A stretch of DNA of 64,000 nt from Glutamicibacter sp. MNS18. GTDB taxonomy: Bacteria > Actinomycetota > Actinomycetes > Actinomycetales > Micrococcaceae. Location: positions 1 to 64,000 of the forward strand of contig NZ_JAPCHW010000016.1 of NCBI RefSeq assembly GCF_026107515.2, given 5' to 3'. A program made the translations under genes and the position numbers. Positions 37,805-44,726 of the stretch are shown piece by piece. Within the stretch, counting starts at the first letter, position 1. Each line of letters begins with the position of its first letter. Under the pieces are notes generated by a model that saw nothing but the letters and a program-made list of their open reading frames with translations, was not told where the DNA came from and ran no database searches.

Positions 37805-37824
37805 ATTAGTACGATCGTACTAAT
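37805..37824 (-). promoter_or_regulatory. TetR operator, perfect 20-bp palindrome
   Basis: attagtacgatcgtactaat is self-complementary over all 20 bases, 8 bases upstream of the tetR start. A perfect palindrome of this length is very unlikely by chance in such a short region. The position would block transcription or early elongation of the whole operon. Confidence 0.85.
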
Positions 37825-38012
37825 CGCGGCAAGGGTTCACGTTCTAACGAACCATCCTGCGATGTCAGTAGGTGTTTGAGGGGGGAATGGAGTAGGGGAA
37901 GGGGAAGTCGGGGACGAGGTAGTGCGAGCGGTCGGAAAAGAAAAATTTGACTACAGGCCCGCCGGGGCTTGTGTCAGTACTCACAGGGCGCTTATAGTTG
38001 TTGTGCGATATG

Positions 38013-38036
38013 CGAATAATGTGTTCGATTATCGAA
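38013..38036 (+). promoter_or_regulatory. inverted-repeat operator candidates upstream of mobA
   Basis: In an AT-rich stretch 50-75 bases before the monooxygenase start, ttcgattatcgaa (38024-38036) is an inverted repeat of ttcga/tcgaa with a 3-base centre; cgaa at 38013-38016 pairs in addition with ttcg at 38024-38027. Sites with a TTCGAT-ATCG core are known for IclR-type regulators of aromatic catabolism, but no such regulator is encoded nearby. The rest of 37825-38088 holds no gene. Confidence 0.5.
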
Positions 38037-38088
38037 TACATTTTATGGTTCTTGGTTTTCAGGTTTCACAGAGCAGTGAGGAAAAGCT

Positions 38089-39993
38089 GTGCAGTTTCAC
38101 CACAATGGGTATGTATCAATCGATCCGCGGGTCGAGCCGGCGGCAGGGTACGGCATTGACCGCGCCACCGAGCTGCCCGACGAGATGGATGTGCTGATCG
38201 TCGGCTCGGGGCCCGCCGGCATGATCACGGCTGCACAGCTGGCCCAGTTCCCCAACGTCAGCACCCGTATCATCGACCGCCGGCCCGGTCGACTGGAAAT
38301 CGGCCAGGCCGACGGAATCCAGGCGCGCAGCGTGGAAACCTTCCAGGCTTTCGGTTTCGCCGAGGCCATTGTCGCCGAGGCGTTCTGGCTCACGGAAATG
38401 AACTTCTGGAGCCCCGACCCGAAGAACCCGCAGAATATCGTGCGCACCTCACGTACCAAGGACGACCCGCAAGGAATCAGCGAATTCAAGCACCTGATTG
38501 TCAACCAGGCCCGTGTGCTGGACTACTTCGCCGAGTTCGCGAAGAACTCCCCGGCCCGCATCACCCCCGACTACGGATACGAGTTCAAGTCGCTGACCGT
38601 CCAGGAAGGCGCCGAGTACCCGGTCCATGCGGTCCTGGAATACACCGACGGACCCAAGGTGGGCACCGAGCGCGTGGTCCGCGCCAAGTACGTCGTCGGT
38701 TCCGACGGGGCCCGCTCCAACGTCCGCCGCTCGATCGGTGCGACCCTGGCCGGTGACCAGGCCTTCCACGCCTGGGGCGTGATGGACACCCTGGCCGTAA
38801 CCGATTTCCCGGATATCCGCATCAAGTGCGCCATCCACTCCGAAGCCGGCAGCATCCTGCTGATTCCACGCGAAGGCGGGAACCTCTTCCGCCTGTATGT
38901 CGACCTGGGTGAAGTGGCCGAGGATGACAACGGCAAGGTCCGTCAAACCAGCCTGGACGAGATCATCAAGCACGCCCAGGCCATCATGCACCCCTACACC
39001 CTGGAGGTGAAGGATGTTGCCTGGCACAGTGTCTACGAAGTGGGCCACCGCCTGACCGACCGCTTCGATGATGTCCTGCTCGAGGACATCGGCAAGCGCG
39101 AACCGCGGGTCTTCATCACCGGCGACGCCTGCCATACCCACTCGGCCAAGGCCGGCCAGGGGATGAACGTGTCCATGCAGGACGGATTCAACCTGGCCTG
39201 GAAGCTGGGGCATGTGCTCTCGGGTCTGGCCCCGGAATCCCTGTTGCGCACCTACTCCGCCGAACGCCAGGTCATCGCGAAGAACCTGATCGATTTCGAC
39301 AAGGAATGGTCGACCCTGATGGCCAAGAAGCCCGAGGAATTCGAGGATCCCTCGTTCCTTGCCGACTTCTACGTACGGACCGCGGAGTTCCCGGCCGGAT
39401 TCATGACCGAATACCAGCCATCGGTACTGACCGCTGATCGAACCCACCAGGAACTGGCGGTCGGGTTCCCGATCGGCAAACGGTTCAAATCCGCCAACGT
39501 GATGCGCTGCTCGGACGCTAACCCGCTTCATCTGGGGCACCAGCATAAGGCTGACGGTCGCTGGCGGATCTACGTGTTCTCTGACCAGGCCGCGCCTGGT
39601 GCACCGTCGGCCACCACCTCGCTGGCCCAATGGTTGGTTGAATCCCCGCAGTCCCCGCTGCTGAAGCACACCCCGGCCGGATCCGATATTGATTCGGTCT
39701 TCGATGTGAAGGTCATCTACCAGAGCGACCACACCGAGTTCGACTTCACCGACGCACCTCGGGCCTTCCGGCCCAACTATGGCAAGTTCGGGCTGATGCA
39801 CTACGGCAAGGTCTTCTCCACCCTGCCGGACGAGGACATCTTCGAGCTGCGTGGGATCAGCCGCGACGGGGCCATCGTGGTGGTCCGTCCGGACCAGTAC
39901 GTGGCCAACGTGCTCCCGCTGCAGGCCACCGAGGAGTTGGCGGCCTTCTTTGCCCCGTTGTTCAAGGAGCACGCCACCGCGGAAACCGTTTGA
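38089..39993 (+). CDS. mobA: FAD-dependent aromatic hydroxylase, 3-hydroxybenzoate 4-monooxygenase type
   Basis: Hydroxylates a phenolic acid, most likely 3-hydroxybenzoate to protocatechuate, using NADPH and O2. Seen: 634 residues; FAD motif LIVGSGPAGMITAAQLAQF (near residue 36), the LEIGQADGIQARSVE segment, the DG motif VVGSDGARSNVRR, the GD motif FITGDACHTHSAKAGQGMN, and a C-terminal thioredoxin-like domain ending near VVVRPDQYVANVLPL. The overall pattern, from MQFHHNGY onward, resembles Comamonas MobA closely in memory; phenol 2-monooxygenase is the alternative. GTG start with gaggaaaag upstream. No ring-cleavage genes are in the window. Confidence 0.88.
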   Translation: MQFHHNGYVSIDPRVEPAAGYGIDRATELPDEMDVLIVGSGPAGMITAAQLAQFPNVSTRIIDRRPGRLEIGQADGIQARSVETFQAFGFAEAIVAEAFWLTEMNFWSPDPKNPQNIVRTSRTKDDPQGISEFKHLIVNQARVLDYFAEFAKNSPARITPDYGYEFKSLTVQEGAEYPVHAVLEYTDGPKVGTERVVRAKYVVGSDGARSNVRRSIGATLAGDQAFHAWGVMDTLAVTDFPDIRIKCAIHSEAGSILLIPREGGNLFRLYVDLGEVAEDDNGKVRQTSLDEIIKHAQAIMHPYTLEVKDVAWHSVYEVGHRLTDRFDDVLLEDIGKREPRVFITGDACHTHSAKAGQGMNVSMQDGFNLAWKLGHVLSGLAPESLLRTYSAERQVIAKNLIDFDKEWSTLMAKKPEEFEDPSFLADFYVRTAEFPAGFMTEYQPSVLTADRTHQELAVGFPIGKRFKSANVMRCSDANPLHLGHQHKADGRWRIYVFSDQAAPGAPSATTSLAQWLVESPQSPLLKHTPAGSDIDSVFDVKVIYQSDHTEFDFTDAPRAFRPNYGKFGLMHYGKVFSTLPDEDIFELRGISRDGAIVVVRPDQYVANVLPLQATEELAAFFAPLFKEHATAETV

Positions 39994-40010
39994 CCTACCG
40001 CCCCTGCCGG

Positions 40011-40047
40011 GACGAAGCGTCCAGCATTCGATGCTGGATGCTTCGTC
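40011..40047 (+). terminator. intrinsic terminator after mobA, 17-bp stem
   Basis: The arms gacgaagcgtccagcat and atgctggatgcttcgtc pair with one mismatch around the loop tcg, 17 bases after the mobA stop. A short cttcag follows. Confidence 0.8.
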
Positions 40048-40092
40048 CTTCAGCCGTTTGAGGCCAGCCTCCGGGGAATACCTCGAGGCGGG

Positions 40093-40120
40093 AACCGGTT
40101 GTGCTCAGCAGGAACCGGTT
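40093..40120 (+). promoter_or_regulatory. paired AACCGGTT palindromes
   Basis: The 8-base palindrome aaccggtt occurs at 40093-40100 and 40113-40120, within two copies of ggaaccggttg. Their centres are 20 bases apart, about two helical turns, as expected for two dimers of one regulator. They lie just upstream of a ribosome site and a small open frame at 40137. Confidence 0.5.
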
Positions 40121-40136
40121 GCAGAAAGGCCACCCG

Positions 40137-40289
40137 ATGGACCAGGACAGTTTTTCCATTAATCTTCAGAAGGTCATGACGGGCGACCAGGTATGCCGTG
40201 ACGGTTCCTGCTTCGTTCCGCAGCCGGTTTCCGCGGAAGCTAGTCCACTTGATCCAGCAGGTAGTCCCGAAGCACAACCGCGTGATTGA
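40137..40289 (+). CDS. possible 50-residue protein with CxxxxC motif
   Basis: Unrecognised. Seen: ATG with aaagg 7 bases upstream, then SFSINLQKVMTGDQVCRDGSC and a Pro/Ala/Ser-rich end. The two cysteines in VCRDGSCFVP could bind a metal or be redox-active. Its last 50 bases overlap the 3' end of the DUF488 gene on the other strand. Support comes from the ribosome site and the paired palindromes upstream; the coding case alone is weak. Confidence 0.35.
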   Translation: MDQDSFSINLQKVMTGDQVCRDGSCFVPQPVSAEASPLDPAGSPEAQPRD

Positions 40290-40602
40290 CCTTTTCGTCC
40301 TTCGCCGCATATAGCAGGGTGACTGTCTGCTGGGCGTCGAGGACTTCGAGGAACTCGTCGACATGGGGGTTCTGGTCCAGTTCGCGACGGTAGAACCGGG
40401 CGAACTCCGCAAAACGTTCCGGATCATGGTTCCAGCCCTTGCGCAGGTCGCTGGATGGTGCCAGCGACTTGCCCCATTGATCCAGTTGCGCATCGACCTT
40501 GGTCATGCCCCGTGGCCACAGCCGGTCAACCAGGACCCGGTAGCCGTCTTCCGCGCCTGGTGCGGCATAGATCCGCTTGATTTTCAGAATTGCACTCATC
40601 AT
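40240..40602 (-). CDS. DUF488-family protein
   Basis: Function not established for the family. Seen: about 120 residues with the family blocks KRIYAAPGAEDGYRVLVDRL, WPRGMTK, WGKSLAPSSDLRKGWNHDP, FARFYRREL and the ending TVTLLYAAKDEKVNHAVVLR. The ATG with aaaggcggac upstream is chosen; a following ATG (40599) and an earlier in-frame codon (40623) are possible. Monocistronic, between mobA and garA. The bases 40624-40866 hold no gene and should carry the promoters of this gene and of garA. Confidence 0.88.
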   Translation of the reverse strand: MMSAILKIKRIYAAPGAEDGYRVLVDRLWPRGMTKVDAQLDQWGKSLAPSSDLRKGWNHDPERFAEFARFYRRELDQNPHVDEFLEVLDAQQTVTLLYAAKDEKVNHAVVLRDYLLDQVD

Positions 40603-40866
40603 GTCCGCCTTTCCATCCTCCATCTTCAGCCTACTCCCGGCCGTCGGGCAGTGCCCCCAGGGGCTCTTGGCGGGCGATGCGCAGGGCGCCGGTGACCGGT
40701 GAAGGCCCCGCCAGTGAAGTCGCCAGCTAAATATCCGATTGCCTGTTATCTATTGCATGTTGAGTAGGCTAATCTGTAAATAGTTGTGGTGTAAGCCGCA
40801 ACCGACGCTGAACCATCTCGCTTGGCCGATTGTGAGCCAAACACACAGTATTCGGGAGGACATCTT

Positions 40867-41316
40867 ATGTCTGACAAAGGGCCGGAGCACGCACAGTCCG
40901 AGTCTGTCACTGAAACGACCAGTATTGCGTTGCCTGCGCAGAGTCGACCTTCCGAACCCTCGGTGATTTTTAATCTCAACGAAGACGAGCGGCGCGCGGT
41001 CGCGGCACTCCCTGAGGGATCCGCGTTGCTCATCGCACACACGGGTCCGAACCAAGGCGCACGCTTTCTGCTGGACAAGGACAAGAATATTGCCGGGCGC
41101 CACGTGAATGCCGATATTTTCCTGGATGATGTCACCGTCTCGCGGCGTCATGCGTCTTTCGACCGTGTCGAGAACGGTTTCCGGCTCAATGACATCGGAT
41201 CATTGAACGGAACCTACATCAACGGTGACCGGGTGGACAGCGTTTTGCTGTCCAATGGCGTCCAGGTGCAGATTGGAAAGTTCCGTTTGAACTTCTACCA
41301 GGGCATTCCGGCGTAA
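40867..41316 (+). CDS. garA: FHA-domain metabolic regulator GarA/OdhI
   Basis: A phosphorylation switch that, in mycobacteria and corynebacteria, inhibits 2-oxoglutarate dehydrogenase when unphosphorylated. Seen: 149 residues; an N-terminal tail with the kinase target TETTS (Thr17/Thr18) and a C-terminal FHA domain (FLLDKDKNIAGRHVNADIFL; VSRRHASFDRVENGF; SLNGTYINGDRV) with the phosphopeptide-binding Arg, Ser and Asn. The ATG follows gggagg. The ETTS motif is the same as in GarA and OdhI, so control by Ser/Thr kinases is expected. A PASTA kinase lies at 54.4 kb. Confidence 0.94.
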   Translation: MSDKGPEHAQSESVTETTSIALPAQSRPSEPSVIFNLNEDERRAVAALPEGSALLIAHTGPNQGARFLLDKDKNIAGRHVNADIFLDDVTVSRRHASFDRVENGFRLNDIGSLNGTYINGDRVDSVLLSNGVQVQIGKFRLNFYQGIPA

Positions 41317-41394
41317 GATCATCGTAGAAGTAAAATTGTGATTGATGTTGGCCCCCGGAGCCAACTGTCTGGGATGTAACCGAGGTGTGGACCG

Positions 41395-42150
41395 TTGCCG
41401 ATGTTTGATGCAGTACGAAGCCCTCGGCTCGAGGCGGCGCGTCACGAGCCGACCCGTGCGGCGGCATTAAATATCGGTGAGGTTCTTTCCGAGCTCAAGC
41501 CGGAATTTCCCCGCGTTACCGCCTCGAAGATCCGTTTCCTTGAAGACAAGGGGCTGATCATTCCGCAGCGCACCAGCGCGGGATACCGCAAGTACACGCC
41601 GGCCGATGTCAACCGCCTGCGGTTCATTCTTGCCGTCCAGCGCGACCAGTACCTGCCGCTGAAGGTCATCAAGGACCACCTTGACGCGGTGGACCGTGGT
41701 GATGCCCCGGATTCCCTGCCCGGAGGGGCTCCCAACGCCCCGCAGCTGGTCGATACCCGGATGGGTGAACAGGCCGAGAAGCACAGTCGGCCGGTGTCCC
41801 AGGCCGAACTACAGGGAATGACCGGTGCCGGCCCCGAACTGATCAGTCAGCTGGAAAACTTCGGGCTTATCGAGCCGGAAGCCGGGCTCTACGATGAGAA
41901 CTGCATCCAGGTCACCAAATCCGCGGTGTCCTTGGCTAGCCATGGCGTGGAACCGCGCCACCTGCGGCAGTTCCGGCTGGCCGCCGAACGCGAGTTCGCC
42001 TTGATCGAGTCCATCGTGGGCGCCGATGCCAAACGCCCCGACATCGCCGCACGCGCCCGCGCTGCGGAAGAAGCCCGTGAAATCGGTGAACAGTGCCTCC
42101 AACTGCACGATGCCCTGGTGCAGCGTGCTATTTCCCAGCTGGATCGCTAG
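41395..42150 (+). CDS. ftsR: MerR-type regulator FtsR
   Basis: Transcription factor; the corynebacterial homologue activates ftsZ and mycobacterial Rv1828 is the same gene. Seen: 251 residues with an N-terminal winged helix (LNIGEVLSELKPEFPRVTAS, SKIRFLEDKGLIIPQRTSAG, RKYTPADVNRL) and a C-terminal domain including LQGMTGAGPELISQLENFGL, which repeats a HTH-like fold. TTG start with gaggtg 7 bases upstream; an ATG at 41401 is an alternative. It follows garA as in mycobacteria. Confidence 0.88.
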   Translation: MPMFDAVRSPRLEAARHEPTRAAALNIGEVLSELKPEFPRVTASKIRFLEDKGLIIPQRTSAGYRKYTPADVNRLRFILAVQRDQYLPLKVIKDHLDAVDRGDAPDSLPGGAPNAPQLVDTRMGEQAEKHSRPVSQAELQGMTGAGPELISQLENFGLIEPEAGLYDENCIQVTKSAVSLASHGVEPRHLRQFRLAAEREFALIESIVGADAKRPDIAARARAAEEAREIGEQCLQLHDALVQRAISQLDR

Positions 42151-42194
42151 GCTGGCCAGAAGCGTTTCACACCCGATCTTGAGGGGGTAGGTGA

Positions 42195-42674
42195 ATGTTC
42201 GAACTTGAATTCGCCGGGATCAGAATACAGTTGCCGTCGAATCAGCCGCTACTGCTGCTGAAGCATCCTGGGCGAAACCTCTATCTCCCGTTGTGGATCG
42301 GCGCGCCCGAAGCGTCGGCCATCGCCATGTCCGAACAGGGGTTGACCCCGCCGCGGCCGATGACACACGACCTGATGATCAACGTCTTCGAGGCGATGAA
42401 AGTCCAGCTGGAGCGGGTCGAGATCGTATCGGTGGACAACGCCATCTTCACCGCCGAACTGGTGCTTTCCAACGGGCTGCGAATCGATTCGCGGTCCTCG
42501 GATGCCGTCGCCTTGGCTGTGCGGGCCCATTGCCCGATCCTGTGCACCGACGAGGTGCTGCAAACGGCGGGGGTGGCGATTGAAAGTTCCAGCGACGAAG
42601 AGCCCCCGGAGGAACAAATGCGCGAGTTCCGTGAGTTTCTGGACAACATCGATCCCGAGGACTTTTCCACCTAG
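42195..42674 (+). CDS. bifunctional nuclease family protein (DUF151)
   Basis: Plant homologues cleave both DNA and RNA; the bacterial role is unproven. Seen: 159 residues with the family start FELEFAGIRIQLPSNQPLLL, WIGAPEASAIAM, RPMTHDLMINVFEAM, and RIDSRSSDAVALAVRAHCPI. The ending is acidic (SSSDEEPPEEQMREF). The ATG follows gggggtag. It is 44 bases after ftsR, and the order garA-ftsR-BFN-MerR equals Rv1827-Rv1830. Confidence 0.9.
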   Translation: MFELEFAGIRIQLPSNQPLLLLKHPGRNLYLPLWIGAPEASAIAMSEQGLTPPRPMTHDLMINVFEAMKVQLERVEIVSVDNAIFTAELVLSNGLRIDSRSSDAVALAVRAHCPILCTDEVLQTAGVAIESSSDEEPPEEQMREFREFLDNIDPEDFST

Positions 42675-42707
42675 GATTCCGCCTCGTGTTCGGTTCGCGA
42701 CACGCCC

Positions 42708-42735
42708 TCAAGTAATACTTGAAGGTCTTTGACCT
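42708..42735 (+). promoter_or_regulatory. two adjacent palindromes upstream of the second MerR gene
   Basis: tcaagtaatacttga (42708-42722) is a perfect 7-bp-arm palindrome and is followed at once by aggtctttgacct (42723-42735), a perfect 5-bp-arm palindrome. They lie 140 bases before the MerR-type gene and after the BFN stop. Such paired sites suggest a promoter operator used by the MerR protein itself or by FtsR. Confidence 0.55.
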
Positions 42736-42873
42736 ATCCCCGATATCGCCGTACCGTCAAATCATAGGGATTCACACATTTGAATCTGGTAACGGGCTTT
42801 CATCACTCGCACGTTGGAACCAGCGATACCGTCCCTGCCGAATTTGAATGCGTTAGAAGCAAGGAGTAATTGG

Positions 42874-43464
42874 ATGGACTCTCGCGATACCGGGGATCAA
42901 CAGCCGGTTGCTGGTCACATGCAACGATCCAACACTCAGGGCCTGCTTTTCACCGACGACCTGCCGCAGCTGGATGAACATGCCGGTTACCGCGGACCGA
43001 TCGTCTGCAAGGCAGCTGGCATTACCTATCGGCAATTGGACTACTGGGCACGTACCGGGCTGGTAGAGCCCGGCGTGCGCGGTGCCAAGGGTTCAGGTTC
43101 ACAGCGCCTGTACTCCTTCCGCGATATCTTGGTGCTCAAAGTCGTCAAACGGCTGCTCGACACCGGGGTTTCACTACAGCAGATCCGTACCGCCGTCTTG
43201 CACCTGCGCGAGCGCGGGGTCGAGGACCTGGCCCAAATCACGCTGATGAGCGACGGTGCCTCGGTGTACGAATGCACCAGCGCCGACGAGGTCATCGACC
43301 TGGTCCAGGCCGGCCAAGGCGTATTCGGCATCGCCGTGGGCCGGGTCTGGCGCGAGGTCGAAGGGTCACTGGCCCAGCTACCCAGCGAAAGCTCGGCCGA
43401 ACCACACCCGCATGATGAACTGGCTGCGCGCCGTGCAGCGAAGGCCAAGCTGAACGCCGGCTAA
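42874..43464 (+). CDS. MerR-family transcriptional regulator (Rv1830-like)
   Basis: Seen: 196 residues; the HTH lies in the middle (YRGPIVCKAAGITYRQLDYW, ARTGLVEPGVRGAKGSGSQR, LYSFRDILVLKVVKRLLDTG), followed by an effector-like helical region (VSLQQIRTAVLHLRERGVED) and a domain containing LMSDGASVYECTSADEVIDL. The ATG is set by aaggag; an earlier in-frame codon (42814) would add 20 residues without a ribosome site. It is separated from BFN by 200 bases with palindromes, so it has its own promoter. Confidence 0.9.
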   Translation: MDSRDTGDQQPVAGHMQRSNTQGLLFTDDLPQLDEHAGYRGPIVCKAAGITYRQLDYWARTGLVEPGVRGAKGSGSQRLYSFRDILVLKVVKRLLDTGVSLQQIRTAVLHLRERGVEDLAQITLMSDGASVYECTSADEVIDLVQAGQGVFGIAVGRVWREVEGSLAQLPSESSAEPHPHDELAARRAAKAKLNAG

Positions 43465-43482
43465 AGCCACAATCCGCCAGTG

Positions 43483-43528
43483 CCAAGGCTGCGAACCGTC
43501 CCTGAAAGGGAACGGTTCGCGGCCTTGG
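43483..43528. terminator. bidirectional terminator between convergent merR and parA-like genes
   Basis: The arms ccaaggctgcgaaccgtccc and aggg-aacggttcgcggccttgg pair over about 20 positions with one G-T wobble and one bulged base around a short gaa loop. It lies 18 bases after the MerR stop and 36 bases after the stop of the minus-strand ParA gene. Confidence 0.8.
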
Positions 43529-43564
43529 TCGTTCCCCGGGACACGCGGTGCCCGGTGAGCCGCG

Positions 43565-44383
43565 CTAGGCCGTACGTGCGGTCTTGTCGGTAGCCATGAC
43601 TTCCTTGAGCAGGGCATCGAATTGGGCCACGATCGGTCCGGTCGACTTGCTCGGCCAATGGTGCACCGAGTAGGCCGCGCCCTGGATCTGCTGCCATTCC
43701 GGATGCTCGGGAATCTCCGGGGTGAGCATGTTGGCGCCGAACATCTGGCGCATTTCGTTAATGCGGAAGGTGTGCTCGGCCGAATCCTTGCGGACCCGGT
43801 TGGCGACCACTTTCACCGGACCCAGGGTCGGGGCGAATTCCTGGCGGAACAACTCCAGCGCGCGCTGGGTGCGTTCGGTGCCGGCTACCGAGAACAGGCT
43901 CGGTTCGGCCACCAGCAACAGCTGATCCGAGGCACTCCATGCCATGCGGGTCAGCCCGTTCAGCGACGGGGGGCAGTCGATCAGCACCAGTTGGTAACCC
44001 GAGGTGCGGCCCAAAAGCTGGGTCAGGCGTCGCAGATCGCGGGTGCGCAGGTCCGGGCGGTCATAGATGCCGGTATAGGCATCACCCACCGCCACATCGA
44101 GGACGGGGATGCGGGTGCGGGATTTCTTCTCGGCCGCCTTGGATTGCCATGCGCTGGCCGCGACATTGTCCTGCAGTTTCGCCCGACGTGCGTTCTTCAG
44201 CATCTGGCCGATGGTCTGCTTGTTGTCCGAGCGAACACCCAGTCCGGTACTGGCATCGGCATGCGGGTCGAGGTCGATCACCAGGGTGGGGATCCCAGCG
44301 GCCAGCGCCGCCGACGCCAAACCGAGAGTTACCGAGGTCTTTCCCACGCCACCCTTGAGGCTGCTGATGCTCACTACGTGCAC
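43565..44383 (-). CDS. ParA-family ATPase, orphan
   Basis: A Walker-type partition or positioning ATPase. Seen: 272 residues with deviant Walker A SSLKGGVGKTSVTLGLA at the N-terminus, DLDPHADASTGLG, VLIDCPPSLNGLTRMAW, and a basic C-terminal part (NRVRKDSAEHTFRINEM). The GTG at 44383 gives the family-like start VVSISSLKGG; a GTG at 44404 would add 7 residues. No ParB partner is adjacent. It is divergent from pyc. Cargo is unknown; similar single ParA proteins next to the garA locus occur in other Micrococcales, as I recall. Confidence 0.88.
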   Translation of the reverse strand: MHVVSISSLKGGVGKTSVTLGLASAALAAGIPTLVIDLDPHADASTGLGVRSDNKQTIGQMLKNARRAKLQDNVAASAWQSKAAEKKSRTRIPVLDVAVGDAYTGIYDRPDLRTRDLRRLTQLLGRTSGYQLVLIDCPPSLNGLTRMAWSASDQLLLVAEPSLFSVAGTERTQRALELFRQEFAPTLGPVKVVANRVRKDSAEHTFRINEMRQMFGANMLTPEIPEHPEWQQIQGAAYSVHHWPSKSTGPIVAQFDALLKEVMATDKTARTA

Positions 44384-44546
44384 GGAACAGACCACGCCTT
44401 TCACTGCTCGCTGAATGTTGCTATCGCCGGGACTTAATCTCTATTTATCATAGTCGGCTTCGGGCAAAAACCCCGAGTCCGCAACGTGGGATTCGCCTCC
44501 CGTGTCCGTGGACCGGGAAAGTTACGGAAATTGACCCTCATGACAT

Positions 44547-44561
44547 TGTGGTCTGACCACA
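44547..44561 (+). promoter_or_regulatory. GntR/FadR-type operator upstream of pyc
   Basis: tgtggtctgaccaca is a perfect 7-bp-arm palindrome containing TGGT-CTG-ACCA, the pattern bound by FadR/LldR-group GntR regulators (TNGTNNNACNA). It lies 166 bases before the pyc start in a 320-base gap without genes. No matching regulator is adjacent; the prp GntR prefers a different core (TGTATACA). Confidence 0.6.
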
Positions 44562-44726
44562 TAGGGACTTTTTTGTGCATCGTGCCCCAAGTCACTGTAT
44601 GGTGTTTTCCTAAGTGCTCGACAACGAGCCACTTCCCACGCTCTGCACCGCCGGCAGCCGCGGCGAAACCCTGGAAATCCAGGGGATTCCCGGGTCGGGG
44701 GTGCGCCGAATTGATGTAGGAATGCG

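Noticed and set aside
40750-41151. Minus-strand frames of 129-133 codons opposite the garA start
   Set aside because: They are antisense to the FHA protein, lack start signals and show no family pattern.
44405-44726. Riboswitch in the leader of pyc
   Set aside because: The gap contains a protein-type palindrome and short repeats but no structure matching a known riboswitch.
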